From Spirosoma luteum DSM 19990 (lineage in GTDB: Bacteria > Bacteroidota > Bacteroidia > Cytophagales > Spirosomataceae): a DNA stretch of 64,000 nucleotides. A program made the position numbers and the translations under genes. Location of the stretch: the NCBI RefSeq assembly GCF_000374065.1, contig NZ_KB893252.1, positions 62,001 through 126,000 on the forward strand, written 5' to 3'. A model generated the notes under the pieces. That model worked only from the letters and a program-made list of their open reading frames with translations, was not told where the DNA came from and ran no database searches. Positions 52,368 through 61,842 of this stretch are shown in pieces (the first letter of the stretch is position 1; each line of letters opens with the position of its first letter).

Positions 52368-52528
52368 AATCATATTATCAGGCATCAGAAGAACTGCGTG
52401 CCGGTCGATTGATTCAGCAATTGAGGCACATTTAAGATGTTAATAATCAGAAAGATATAATCCACGAATAACCTCAGGGGTTAGCCATCCGTAAACTAAC
52501 AACTCCTATTTCTGGTTTTCAGGGCATT

Positions 52529-53248
52529 ATGCTCTCGGCTTGCCTGCTCTTTTTTTCGCTCCTGACGGTCTGGCCCGACTCGGTTGCCCCTTTGGATACC
52601 CACCGGTCGGTACACTTCGGGCTGAAGCCAGCTTTTAACCTCGACTTTCGGGATTCATTCCTTGAGCAGCAGCATGTTAACGTCTGGGGCGTTAATGCAG
52701 GTATTGAATACGGCCCAAAACGGCATCAGTTGACGCTGGGTTATTACTGGATTAACTATGGCACCTACCTGCGACTGATTGACTGGCGACGCGATGCCGC
52801 CCGGCGCATCAATCTGGGGTATTACACCCGCACGGATTTGTGGTATATGAGTCTACTTTACTGGTGGAACCTGACGAACAATAAGCGATGGAAGGTTAGC
52901 ATACCGGTGGAAGTTGGCGGTGGTGTTGCCTATGCCATACCCCTCAACTTACAGCAGGATATTCCCGTTGACCGAAGCCGGCGGGATTTCTTCGTGCCCG
53001 TTCAGGCTGGTGCTTACGGCCAGTGGAAAGCAACCCGCTGGGTGGGTCTGAGTGCTCAGCTAGGCTACCGCGTATCAGTCTTCCAGACGGCTATCGACCA
53101 GAATTTCAATGGCACCTATTACAGCATTGGCGTAACGATTTATCCGGCTCTGGTAACGGATTTGTGGCGGTGGGTCAGGAAAAAAGAGCGCATCTCTCCC
53201 CTGCATCCACCCCACCCACGCGAAGCAAAACCGCTTAAAACCCCGTAG
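52529..53248 (+). CDS. Outer-membrane beta-barrel-like protein
   Basis: 239 residues. A hydrophobic start (MLSACLLFFSLLTVWP) suggests a signal peptide. The remainder is built of alternating strands ending in aromatic residues (HFGLKPAFNLDFRD, RHQLTLGYYWINYG, VGLSAQLGYRVSVFQ), as in small outer-membrane barrels of Bacteroidota. I do not recognise the family. Its last 14 bp overlap the 3' end of the convergent GNAT gene. Confidence 0.6.
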   Translation: MLSACLLFFSLLTVWPDSVAPLDTHRSVHFGLKPAFNLDFRDSFLEQQHVNVWGVNAGIEYGPKRHQLTLGYYWINYGTYLRLIDWRRDAARRINLGYYTRTDLWYMSLLYWWNLTNNKRWKVSIPVEVGGGVAYAIPLNLQQDIPVDRSRRDFFVPVQAGAYGQWKATRWVGLSAQLGYRVSVFQTAIDQNFNGTYYSIGVTIYPALVTDLWRWVRKKERISPLHPPHPREAKPLKTP

Positions 53249-53540
53249 AGGTATAAGCCGTTGATACGACCCGATTCCAGTCGGGATGGCGTTTGATATA
53301 GGTCGAAATAAATGGACAAGCCGCCACTATTTTCAGGTTGTTCTGCTCCACATACTGCAACACACCCTCAACCAGGTGAGAGCCAACACCCTGCCCTTCC
53401 AGACTTTCGTCGACTTCGGTATGTACCAGTGCGAGCGTTTCGTCGTCAACAGTCTGATAATTAACAATGGATAATTTACCCTCCGTATCCAGTTCGAAGC
53501 GGTGCCGGTGGGCATTGTTTTTAACGGGCGTTGTGTTCAT
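53235..53540 (-). CDS. Small GNAT-like acetyltransferase (YidJ/GNAT-C type)
   Basis: 101 residues. VHTEVDESLEGQGVGSHLVEGVLQYV holds the acetyl-CoA loop (E/Q-x-x-G-x-G), and ACPFISTYIKRHPDW is the conserved end of the short COG2388 GNAT family (about 95 residues; UPF0256/YjdJ-like). FELDTEGKLSIVNYQ is the first sheet. These single-domain enzymes are of unknown substrate. Its 3' end overlaps the barrel-protein gene by 14 bp. Confidence 0.85.
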   Translation of the reverse strand: MNTTPVKNNAHRHRFELDTEGKLSIVNYQTVDDETLALVHTEVDESLEGQGVGSHLVEGVLQYVEQNNLKIVAACPFISTYIKRHPDWNRVVSTAYTSTGF

Positions 53541-53638
53541 GTAGTTTGGGGCCTTTGTTATTCCCTTTACACCAAAAAAGGCCTACTTGTTCAAATGAAC
53601 TGAGTTAATTTGCGTTGAAGTTCTTCCTCGTTTTACCC

Positions 53639-54598
53639 ATGAACCGTCTCGACCGCCTAACCGCCATACTTATTCATCTGCAAACCAAGCGGGTTGTTCG
53701 TGCGCAGGAACTGGCCAGCCGGTTCGGTATTAGTCTGCGAACCGTGTACCGCGATGTCCGGTCGCTGGAGGAAGCGGGTGTTCCTATCGGTGCCGAAGCG
53801 GGCGTTGGCTACTTCCTCACCGATTACCACCTACCGCCGGTTATGTTTACCAATGCTGAAGCCAGCGCGTTGATGATGGGCGGAAAACTGATTGAGAAGT
53901 GGACGGATGAATCCGTACAAACCGAATTTACCTCCGCCCTGTTCAAGATAAAATCCGTGCTGAAACGCCCCGACCAGGAGCATCTGGACGATTTGGATGC
54001 GCACATCAACGTGGCCAAACCAACCCATCGAAAGCCCCACGCTACTGGGTTGCTCAATTCGCTGCAACAGGCCATTGCCCGTCGTCATGTACTGGCGATT
54101 CACTATCACTCGCACTACAACGATGCTGAAACCCAGCGCGAGGTAGAACCCGTAGGACTTTATCATGCCCACATGGCCTGGCATCTGATTGGGTACTGCC
54201 GTACCCGTCAGGACTACCGCGATTTCCGGGTCGACCGCATTCGCCAGCTCACCGATACCGAACAGCCGTTTTCGCGCCGGGACCGACTCTCGTTACAGGA
54301 ATACCTCGACCGGGTTGGCAAAAGGGATATGCCCGTTACCGAAGTCATTCTTGTTTTTCAGAAATCGGTCGTGCGCCACCTACAGGAGCAAAAGTATGGT
54401 TTTGGCTTTCAGGATGAAGTCGATCTGGGCGACCGGGTTCGGATGCGGTTCCAGACTCCCTGGGAGGAAGGTGTGGCCCGCTGGCTGCTCATGTTTGGCA
54501 ATAAAGTGACGATTGAAGAACCCGAATCGCTGCAAATTCGGATGCAGACGCTGGTAGAGGGGTTGCAGGACCATTACGCCGAAAAAGTAAGCAACTGA
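53639..54598 (+). CDS. HTH-WYL family transcriptional regulator
   Basis: 319 residues. A winged helix-turn-helix at the N-terminus (RVVRAQELASRFGISLRTVYRDVRSLEEAGVP) is followed by the WYL domain (about 140-310) with YHSHYNDAETQREVEPVGLYH and WHLIGYCRTRQDYRDFRVDRI. WYL proteins sense ligands such as nucleic acid or small molecules and mostly repress or activate neighbouring genes. The divergent GNAT gene is the nearest candidate target. The start was placed at MNRLDRL, the usual WYL start, eight codons inside the longest frame. Confidence 0.88.
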   Translation: MNRLDRLTAILIHLQTKRVVRAQELASRFGISLRTVYRDVRSLEEAGVPIGAEAGVGYFLTDYHLPPVMFTNAEASALMMGGKLIEKWTDESVQTEFTSALFKIKSVLKRPDQEHLDDLDAHINVAKPTHRKPHATGLLNSLQQAIARRHVLAIHYHSHYNDAETQREVEPVGLYHAHMAWHLIGYCRTRQDYRDFRVDRIRQLTDTEQPFSRRDRLSLQEYLDRVGKRDMPVTEVILVFQKSVVRHLQEQKYGFGFQDEVDLGDRVRMRFQTPWEEGVARWLLMFGNKVTIEEPESLQIRMQTLVEGLQDHYAEKVSN

Positions 54599-54840
54599 CT
54601 CCTGCCTCTCTGTCATCTGCCCTATAGCAGACGAATAAACAGTTTTACCCGTTACGCAGGCGGTTTCTCCACCGTTACCAATGGCGAGGGTCAGTATTCA
54701 ATTCCGGGAACTAGCTAAGAACGGGCTGAAATACGGTTTAACACGATACGGAGTGGCCAGATCGAAGTACGTTTTGGGTATGCGCCGAATCAACACCGTA
54801 GCGCACTAAATTCTTCAGGTTGCCGGTAAAGACACCAGCG
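54599..54840. other. Gap between WYL regulator and lipoprotein gene
   Basis: 242 bp without a gene I can support. On the minus strand a stretch just after the lipoprotein stop reads like protein (KNLVRYGVDSAHTQNV), but it has no start and ends in a stop after about 33 codons. It may be a remnant or chance. Confidence 0.3.
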
Positions 54841-55251
54841 TCACTTCAGTTTATTTCCTTTGTACTCGTAGAATCTGGTATCCATACCACTGCTCATAAC
54901 CAACTCTCCGCCATCCGTTATGGCCGTTTGTCCCTGATTAAAAACCAGCACAGTGGCTAATCCTACATACAGACGGCCAGTAGCATCCATCGAGTTGAAG
55001 CTGGGCAATGGCGCCTTTTTCCGACTGGTAATCAGCAATCCGGTATCCTCCCGTTTACTCACGTCAAGGGTGTCCACATAGGACGCAAAAACCTCTTTCG
55101 TCTGGAAGTTTCCAACCGTCACGTTACAAACGTACAAGCCAACACGGGCGTCGTGCGGGTCAACGACAGGTGTGACGTCTGATTTTGTCTGACAATTCAC
55201 GCTGCCTAGCGCAATAATTCCTGCAACCCATACTTGTGAAAGCGTTTTCAT
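54841..55251 (-). CDS. Putative lipoprotein of unknown function
   Basis: 136 residues. MKTLSQVWVAGIIALGSVNC is a lipoprotein signal with Cys20 as the lipidation site. The mature part is beta-rich (VGLYVCNVTVGNF, LYVGLATVLVFNQGQT) with one further Cys, and resembles small lipoprotein domains found across Cytophagales, but I cannot name a family. No partner is adjacent on this strand within 100 bp. Confidence 0.6.
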   Translation of the reverse strand: MKTLSQVWVAGIIALGSVNCQTKSDVTPVVDPHDARVGLYVCNVTVGNFQTKEVFASYVDTLDVSKREDTGLLITSRKKAPLPSFNSMDATGRLYVGLATVLVFNQGQTAITDGGELVMSSGMDTRFYEYKGNKLK

Positions 55252-55373
55252 AAGTAATAAGGATTATATGTTGTACAGTTTAAAGCACTTCTACGTTTCT
55301 GCCTACCTTATTATACCGTAACTCGCTGTGTCAATAACTCTCTGACGTAGTGCCTAACTACCCATATAACCAT

Positions 55374-56582
55374 TTACTTGAACGCCGGAATACCCGTAAT
55401 GTCGGCACCCAGAATCAGTAGTTGAATATCGTGGGTTCCCTCGTAGGTGCTCACCGATTCGAGGTTCATCAGGTGGCGCATAATCGGGTATTCGCCGGAG
55501 ATGCCCATAGCGCCCAGAATCTGGCGGGCATCGCGGGCCACGTTCAGGGCTATTTCAACGTTGTTTCGCTTGGCGAGTGAAATTTGCGCGTTGGTAGCCC
55601 GGCCCTCATTCATCAGGGTGCCCAGCCGCCAGCACAGGAGTTGCGCCTTGGTAATCTCGGTCAGCATTTCGGCCAGCTTTTTTTGTACCAACTGGAAACT
55701 GGCAATGGGTTTGTTGAACTGAATGCGTTCCAGGGAATACCGACGGGCTACTTCGTAGCATTCCATTGCCGCGCCTACGGCTCCCCAGCTAATGCCATAA
55801 CGCGCCTGTTCCAGGCACTTCAAGGCACTTTTGAGCCCAAAAGCGTTAGGCAGCATGTTTGCTTTGGGCACCTGTACATCCTGAAAAACCATCTCGCCGG
55901 TGGTACTGGCCCGCAGTGACCATTTGTTTTTTATCTCGGCGGTGGTAAATCCATCCATGCCCCGCTCCAGAATCAACCCCCTTATTTTACCCTGGTCGCT
56001 CCTGGCCCAGACGATGCCGATGTCGGCGATGTTTGCGTTGGTAATCCAGATTTTAGACCCGTTCAGCAGGTAGTAATCACTCCGTTCAATGAAGTTAGTC
56101 TCCATGCTGCCGGGGTCCGAGCCGTGATTGGGTTCGGTCAGGCCAAAACAGCCTATCAGCTCTCCGGTGGCCAGCCGGGGCAGGAATTTTTCTTTCTGTT
56201 CGTCGGAGCCAAACGCGTGGATGGGGTGCATTACCAGGGAGTTCTGCACCGACACGCACGACCGCATACCCGAATCACCCCGTTCAATTTCCTGCGTCAT
56301 CAGGCCATAGGAAATCTGGTCGAGTCCACCACCGCCATATTCCGTTGGAATAGTAGCGCCGAAAGCCCCAATCTTACCAAACTTCTGAACCAATTGCTTC
56401 GGAAATTCGGCACGCTGAGCGCACTCTTCCACAATGGGCGAAATCTCGCGTTTTACAAAATCGCGTACCGCCGAACGAACCAGTTTGTGTTCGGCCGTGA
56501 GCAAATCGTCGATACAATAGAAATCCGGCGACTCGAACGAGTCTGCCTTATTTCGGGGCGGGGTCATGGTTGGGGCTTGCAT
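55374..56582 (-). CDS. Acyl-CoA dehydrogenase (glutaryl-CoA dehydrogenase-like)
   Basis: 402 residues. FGLTEPNHGSDP is the FAD/substrate loop, YLLNGSKIWITNA the middle domain, RIQFNKPIASFQLVQKKLA a C-terminal helix, and the catalytic Glu lies in STYEGTHDIQLLILG. The YEGTHDI form with the RSGYSEV-type N-terminal helices is most like glutaryl-CoA dehydrogenase, but other short- or branched-chain enzymes are possible. It is an FAD flavoprotein of the cytoplasm that passes electrons to ETF. No beta-oxidation genes are adjacent. Confidence 0.88.
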   Translation of the reverse strand: MQAPTMTPPRNKADSFESPDFYCIDDLLTAEHKLVRSAVRDFVKREISPIVEECAQRAEFPKQLVQKFGKIGAFGATIPTEYGGGGLDQISYGLMTQEIERGDSGMRSCVSVQNSLVMHPIHAFGSDEQKEKFLPRLATGELIGCFGLTEPNHGSDPGSMETNFIERSDYYLLNGSKIWITNANIADIGIVWARSDQGKIRGLILERGMDGFTTAEIKNKWSLRASTTGEMVFQDVQVPKANMLPNAFGLKSALKCLEQARYGISWGAVGAAMECYEVARRYSLERIQFNKPIASFQLVQKKLAEMLTEITKAQLLCWRLGTLMNEGRATNAQISLAKRNNVEIALNVARDARQILGAMGISGEYPIMRHLMNLESVSTYEGTHDIQLLILGADITGIPAFK

Positions 56583-56657
56583 AGGAAGTTAACTCAAAAG
56601 GGTGGGGCTTGTTATCGGGCAATTCTTTTTTTACTGATTTATCACTATCGTAACAGG

Positions 56658-57755
56658 CTACGTCCAGTACAGGATGGGCGCATCGGGAAACCGCTGCTGC
56701 CATTCGGTATAGAAAAAGGAACGCAGGTCCTTCATCTCGTCGGGCCGGTAGACGTACTTCACGCCCCCAAATTTATTTCGCTTCGGAGCCCGGCCCTGTT
56801 CGTCCATGTCGAGACTCGTGTTTGGATACCACGTTTCCAGAACGGATTTACTACCGGGCGTAAACCGGTGACTGATGAACTCCACGGTCAGGTCGCACGG
56901 AAAATCGAGGGCAGCCGCTACCCGGTTCAGCAAGTCGGTGTACTGTTCACGCCAGTTTTCGACGGGCATAATGGGTGCCAGCACCACGCCCACCGGATAT
57001 CCGCCCCCACCCTTTTCCCGGGGCATAGCCAGCTTCCGTAATGCCGTCAGGCGGGCCTCTATGGAAGCGGTGCCCCCTTCCAGCCGACGGGCAATACCAT
57101 CCGTATTCAAACTCACTCTGGCGCGGGTACGCCCGTTGTGAGGCAACCCAAGCAGGGAATCCACCTGATCGTATTTCGTCACGAACCGCAGTTGGGTGCC
57201 GGGCCGGTTGCCAAAGTGGCGGATGCACTCGGCCAGGCCACCCGTCAGGTGCTCAATACCAATTACATCCGTGTAACAACTCACCTCAAACGTAGTAGTT
57301 TTCTCCGGTTGTTCATAAGCAGTCGTGTTAGCCAGCATCTGGGGCAGGTTGGCAAAAACCCGGGTCACTGGTGGCCCCTGCAAACTACCCGCCAGGTAGC
57401 AGTACTGACAGTGCGCCGGACACCCTTCGGCCAGATTCATCTGCCAGTCGGCCGAGGGCGGTATGGGCTGCAACCGAAACGTACCCGGCGGGGCTTTCAC
57501 CACCGCCAGCGTCTGTTTGGCATTCCGGTACGTTTGCCGGTCATCCTCCCCGCGCAGGCCCGTCAGCCGATTGGTTTTCAGGACGGTAACGGGCAGATTC
57601 AGGTCCGTGACGCGAGTATAAATCTGCTGGCCAAACGGCTCTTCGAGCGCATCGGGTGTGAACAGCACCTGCCTGGGCATCCACAAACGGGATGTCATCA
57701 GGTGGGTGTTTTTGACGGGATTGCTAATTGGTTTTTGTGTTGGCTGAGCAGACAT
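56658..57755 (-). CDS. Spore-photoproduct-lyase-like radical SAM protein
   Basis: 365 residues. The radical SAM motif is CPAHCQYCYLAG (CxxxCxxC), in the context WQMNLAEGCPAHCQYCY that matches SplB. The TIM-barrel continues with EVSCYTDVIGIEHLTGGLA, RFVTKYDQVD and RARVSLNTDGIARRLEGG. SPL repairs the thymine dimer of UV-exposed spores in Firmicutes. Homologues in non-spore-formers are annotated as SPL family without proof of function. It follows the acyl-CoA dehydrogenase divergence gap alone and may act in UV repair or on another substrate. Confidence 0.8.
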   Translation of the reverse strand: MSAQPTQKPISNPVKNTHLMTSRLWMPRQVLFTPDALEEPFGQQIYTRVTDLNLPVTVLKTNRLTGLRGEDDRQTYRNAKQTLAVVKAPPGTFRLQPIPPSADWQMNLAEGCPAHCQYCYLAGSLQGPPVTRVFANLPQMLANTTAYEQPEKTTTFEVSCYTDVIGIEHLTGGLAECIRHFGNRPGTQLRFVTKYDQVDSLLGLPHNGRTRARVSLNTDGIARRLEGGTASIEARLTALRKLAMPREKGGGGYPVGVVLAPIMPVENWREQYTDLLNRVAAALDFPCDLTVEFISHRFTPGSKSVLETWYPNTSLDMDEQGRAPKRNKFGGVKYVYRPDEMKDLRSFFYTEWQQRFPDAPILYWT

Positions 57756-57942
57756 AGGTACAGGACTAAACGTACTGGATCAGATTGATCTTTACTACAT
57801 AAAGAACAAAACCAACCGTACTTTAATTCTGTCAATCCCCCCTAATACCCCATCTCAAGTCATTCAATATCAACGACTTACAAACTATTTTAAGCCTACT
57901 GGATATCCGCTCAGAAAATGAGTAGTAGCTTGCTACCCTGCA

Positions 57943-59910
57943 TTATTTCGCAGCCTTTTTGCCCTGCTGCAACAGCCAGCCAGCCAGCTCTTTAGCCGCG
58001 CTGAAGTTGGCGTATTCGGCCGGTATCCGCCGACCATCCACGTACTCATTATACAACCAGGGGTCACCCACGGCAAAGACGGTTCCTTTCCCCACGTGGG
58101 CTACGGCCATAATTACATCGCCCTTGTCGGTCACTACGGCTCGGGCGGGGGATTTCACCTGGATGGGTGCCAGTTCCTTGATGTACACAGTGCGGGTTTG
58201 GGGAAAGATGGCATTCGGCGCAATGTGAATGGTTCCCTGTTCCCATTTTGTTCCCTGCACCATGTTGCGGTTTTCGGGCAGAAACTTCATCCCAAACTGA
58301 GCCGCCAGTTGATTAAAATGAACGTGCTCGCCATTAGCGGTGTCATTAGCCATCATCACCAGCGTTCCTCCTGCTGCTACCCAGTCGGAAATCGCCTTGC
58401 TATCGGCCGGGCTGATATAATTGGGGTTCGGCGTTTCTTTGGGGGTATCGGGGTCAACGATGATGTAGACACTGACGTCTTTTAAGGAAGCCGCCGTTGG
58501 TGGTCCGGAAACGGTAGCCGTTTTTGCGCCCAGATCGCGAAAAATGGTCCCCCACCAGTAGAAACCGGAATGCTGCCGGTCGTCCCAGGTGTAGTGAAAT
58601 ACTTCCTCCCCGGTCGTGCCGTCGGTGCGGACCGATCCTTTGCGCGATTCGTGGTTGAAGTAATTATCCACCGCTACCACCTTACCTTTACCGGGCTTAC
58701 TATCGCTGGCAATCTCCATCTCGACGCTGGCCATGATGAATGGGCCAACGCCTTTCAAATCGTCCTGCCGCAAGGGTTCACTCAGGTAATAGGCGTAACT
58801 GCCATCGCGGTAGGGATTCCCGCCCAAACCGCTTACCAGTACGGTTTTTTCCAGGTGAATCATCCCCTTTTCGTCCGTCGTAATAAATTTCTTCAGCATC
58901 CCCTCGTACCCTTTACGGGCCGATGCCAGCATGGAAGCGGGCAAGTAGCCCATCCGCACGCCTTTTGCCGTTGCGTAGACGAACATACCCGTTCCCGAGG
59001 CTTCGAGGTAGTTTCCCTTTCCCCCGGCCCGGTCTGTAACCTGATACCAGCAGCCCGATTTTGGGTCCTGGTACTTGAGAATGGCGGGGATGGTGCGTTG
59101 CAAAATCGTGACCAACTCCCCCCGGCGCGGGTGCGATTCTGGAACGTAGTCCAGCACATCGACCAGGGCCATCACATACCAGCCTATGGCCCGACTCCAG
59201 AAATTAGGAGACTGCCCCGTTTCCTTATTGGCCCATTTCTGCTCCCGGCTTTCGTCCCAGCCGTGGTAGAGGAGACCCGTCCGGGCATCGCGGCCGTGCT
59301 TTTCCATCCACACAAACTGGTTAATGATATCGTCGAACGATTTACCCGATGGTTCGTACAGACTGGTATACTCAGCATAAAAAGGCTCGGCCATGTACAG
59401 GCCATCCAGCCACATCTGATACGGATACCGCTTCTTGTGCCAAAAACCACCCTCGTTGGTGCGGGGCTGCTGCGTTAACTGCTGCCGAAGCAAATCGGCG
59501 GCTTTCCGGTATTTTTCCTTACCGGGCAACGATTGCTGCGCCAGCATCAGCAACGCCCGGCCGGGGGTTACGAAATCAATATTAAAGTCATCCAGTTTGT
59601 AGGTTCGGATGCCCCCATCGGGGGTAACGTACCGGTCCATATTTTTCGGGATGTACTGGAAGTAACGGTCGTCGGCAGTTCGATACCATACCTGCCCGAT
59701 GGCTTGAAGAATCAATCCCATCTCGTACTCCCAACGGGCATCTTTACCTTCTTTTACGTACGCAATCGAATCAGCATGAGTGGCCATAATCGTAGCGACC
59801 ATCCGCTGCGACCAGGGCTTGTTTTTTTCAGTTGGCTGCGTCATTGACTGAGCCAGCAATAGCTGACCAAGGAGCATTAGCCCACCCACTAAATAGATCG
59901 TTCGTTTCAT
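57943..59910 (-). CDS. GH88/105 unsaturated glycuronyl hydrolase with DUF4350-type tail
   Basis: 655 residues. A signal peptide (MKRTIYLVGGLMLLGQLLLAQ) leads to an alpha6/alpha6 barrel (about 30-390) of the YteR type, with the catalytic Asp169 in YQMWLDGLYMAEP and SRAIGWYVMALVDVLDYVP. It should remove unsaturated uronic acid from pectin (rhamnogalacturonan) lyase products. The last 250 residues form a separate glutamine-amidotransferase-like DUF4350 domain (SDWVAAGGTLVMMAND, HVGKGTVFAVGDPWLYNEYV). No lyase, SusC or SusD gene is in the window. Confidence 0.85.
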   Translation of the reverse strand: MKRTIYLVGGLMLLGQLLLAQSMTQPTEKNKPWSQRMVATIMATHADSIAYVKEGKDARWEYEMGLILQAIGQVWYRTADDRYFQYIPKNMDRYVTPDGGIRTYKLDDFNIDFVTPGRALLMLAQQSLPGKEKYRKAADLLRQQLTQQPRTNEGGFWHKKRYPYQMWLDGLYMAEPFYAEYTSLYEPSGKSFDDIINQFVWMEKHGRDARTGLLYHGWDESREQKWANKETGQSPNFWSRAIGWYVMALVDVLDYVPESHPRRGELVTILQRTIPAILKYQDPKSGCWYQVTDRAGGKGNYLEASGTGMFVYATAKGVRMGYLPASMLASARKGYEGMLKKFITTDEKGMIHLEKTVLVSGLGGNPYRDGSYAYYLSEPLRQDDLKGVGPFIMASVEMEIASDSKPGKGKVVAVDNYFNHESRKGSVRTDGTTGEEVFHYTWDDRQHSGFYWWGTIFRDLGAKTATVSGPPTAASLKDVSVYIIVDPDTPKETPNPNYISPADSKAISDWVAAGGTLVMMANDTANGEHVHFNQLAAQFGMKFLPENRNMVQGTKWEQGTIHIAPNAIFPQTRTVYIKELAPIQVKSPARAVVTDKGDVIMAVAHVGKGTVFAVGDPWLYNEYVDGRRIPAEYANFSAAKELAGWLLQQGKKAAK

Positions 59911-60122
59911 TTTTTCCCTGCTTGCTAGATTATACAGCCAATTTTACCAAAATTCTACTGTCAAGAGAGAGCTAATTGAACCGATAGTATACCCGTTGTC
60001 CGTTAAATAACGAGTATAGAAAAAGCAAAAGAACCCAAAACAAGGTCCAGCTGTTTCACCCTTAAAGCGACTTCTGGAAACCGCTTTATTGATTCTGCCG
60101 GATAGAAACCGGCCTTACACGC

Positions 60123-61727
60123 ATGACTCATCAACTTTCACTTACCCTCCCGCCCGAACTGGCTTTTGACGAATGTGCTTTTCGGGAACAGGCACTTAAG
60201 CACCTTTCGTTACCCGATACCACCGATGTAGTGGTGCGCAAGCGCCGTCAGTCCATCGACGCCCGAAACCGGCAGGTACGGGTAAAAGTCGATGCGGACG
60301 TGTACGCCGGGAATACCCCTCCCCCGCTCATCAACTACCGGAAACCGCAAACCGGCGTGGGCAGCCAAACACCACAGGCTATTGTGGTGGGGGCGGGACC
60401 GGCGGGTCTGTTTGCTGCTCTTCGGCTCATTGAACTGGGCATTAAACCCATTGTGCTGGAACGCGGCAGCGATGTACGCGCCCGCCGACGCGATTTGGCG
60501 GCCATCAACAAAGACCATATCGTTAACCCGGAATCCAACTACTGCTTTGGCGAAGGCGGAGCCGGTACCTATTCGGATGGGAAACTATACACCCGCTCCA
60601 CCAAGCGGGGGGATGTCCGGCGAATACTGGAGATGTTCGTGGCCCACGGTGCCACCGAGCAGATTCTGGTCGATGCTCATCCGCACATTGGCACCAACAA
60701 ACTCCCGAATGTGGTGACCGAACTGCGCGAAACTATCCTGAACGCCGGGGGCGACGTTCGATTCGATACCAAAGTAACCGACCTTATTCTAACCGGCTCT
60801 CCCACCAGTCCGAACGAACTGAAAGGCGTAGTGCTGGCTAACGGCGAAGAGCTTACGGGCATCGGCGTTATTCTGGCAACGGGCCATTCAGCCCGCGATA
60901 TTTTCCAGTTGCTGCACAAGCGCAGCGTCCGTGTTGAGGCCAAACCCTTTGCGATGGGCGTTCGTATCGAGCACCAGCAATCGCTGATTGACCAGTTTCA
61001 GTACCACCGCCCCAACCGGGGCGACTATTTGCCCGCTGCTTCGTATAGTTTGGTGGCACAAACCCGTTTTAAAGGTGTTGACCGGGGCGTATTCTCGTTC
61101 TGCATGTGTCCCGGAGGATTCATCGTACCAGCGGCAACGGCACCGGGGGAACTGGTTGTAAATGGCATGTCGCCTTCAAGACGGGATTCGCCTTTTGCCA
61201 ATTCAGGCCTAGTAGTAGCCATTGCGGACGATGACCTGCGGCCGTACGCCGACGAGGGACCACTGGCCGGACTGGCGCTGCAACAGGACCTGGAGCGGTG
61301 GGCGTGCCGAATGGGAAACATCCACGGGAGTGCCGCTTCACAAACGGCACCCGCCCAGTGCGTAGCCGATTTTGTGGACGGGCATGTATCAACGGGGTTA
61401 CTGCCCACGTCCTATCAGCCGGGGCTGGCCTCGGTCGATATGGCCGATGTACTGCCCGACCATATTACCCAGCCGCTGAAACAGGGTCTGCGCGATTTTG
61501 GCCGGAAGATGCGTGGCTACCTTAGCAATGAGGGGCAGATTATTGGGGTTGAAAGCCGCACCTCCTCGCCCGTCCGAATTCCGCGTGACCGCGAAACCTG
61601 CGAGCACGTACTGGTTCGGCGGCTTTTCCCCTGTGGCGAAGGGGCCGGTTATGCAGGCGGTATCGTATCGGCAGCCATGGACGGTGAACGATGTGCCGAG
61701 CAATTAGTTACGTTGTATAAACGCTAG
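60123..61727 (+). CDS. FAD-dependent dehydrogenase (COG2509 family)
   Basis: 534 residues. The FAD loop is VVGAGPAGLFAALRLIELG, preceded by an N-terminal ferredoxin-like region of about 80 residues (VVVRKRRQSIDARNRQVRV). EGGAGTYSDGKLYTR, ATGHSARDIFQLL and the C-terminal CGEGAGYAGGIVSAAMDGERCAEQL are the marks of the NAD(P)/FAD family called uncharacterised FAD-dependent dehydrogenase. Cytoplasmic; substrate unknown. It is followed by a Nudix gene, with a strong hairpin between them. Confidence 0.87.
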   Translation: MTHQLSLTLPPELAFDECAFREQALKHLSLPDTTDVVVRKRRQSIDARNRQVRVKVDADVYAGNTPPPLINYRKPQTGVGSQTPQAIVVGAGPAGLFAALRLIELGIKPIVLERGSDVRARRRDLAAINKDHIVNPESNYCFGEGGAGTYSDGKLYTRSTKRGDVRRILEMFVAHGATEQILVDAHPHIGTNKLPNVVTELRETILNAGGDVRFDTKVTDLILTGSPTSPNELKGVVLANGEELTGIGVILATGHSARDIFQLLHKRSVRVEAKPFAMGVRIEHQQSLIDQFQYHRPNRGDYLPAASYSLVAQTRFKGVDRGVFSFCMCPGGFIVPAATAPGELVVNGMSPSRRDSPFANSGLVVAIADDDLRPYADEGPLAGLALQQDLERWACRMGNIHGSAASQTAPAQCVADFVDGHVSTGLLPTSYQPGLASVDMADVLPDHITQPLKQGLRDFGRKMRGYLSNEGQIIGVESRTSSPVRIPRDRETCEHVLVRRLFPCGEGAGYAGGIVSAAMDGERCAEQLVTLYKR

Positions 61728-61733
61728 GGTTAC

Positions 61734-61823
61734 AGTTTACGGTTTATGGTATTCAGTTAAGGTGGTTCACGCAACACAGGAACGCGTCATACACCGTAAA
61801 CCGAATACCATAAACCGTAAACT
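61734..61823. repeat. Long inverted repeat between FAD and Nudix genes
   Basis: Arms 61734-61754 and 61803-61823 are perfectly complementary over 21 bp (AGTTTACGGTTTATGGTATTC) with a 48-nt spacer that contains a further GTAAAC-type word. It lies between two co-directional genes. Confidence 0.8.
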
Positions 61824-61842
61824 ACAAACCACAAACTGAATA

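Noticed and set aside
56124..57041. 305-codon plus-strand frame
   Set aside because: Antisense to the acyl-CoA dehydrogenase and radical SAM genes and spanning their gap; no domain or start context.
58570..59478. 302-codon plus-strand frame
   Set aside because: Antisense shadow of the GH88/105 gene; its long open length follows from GC-rich third positions on the coding strand.
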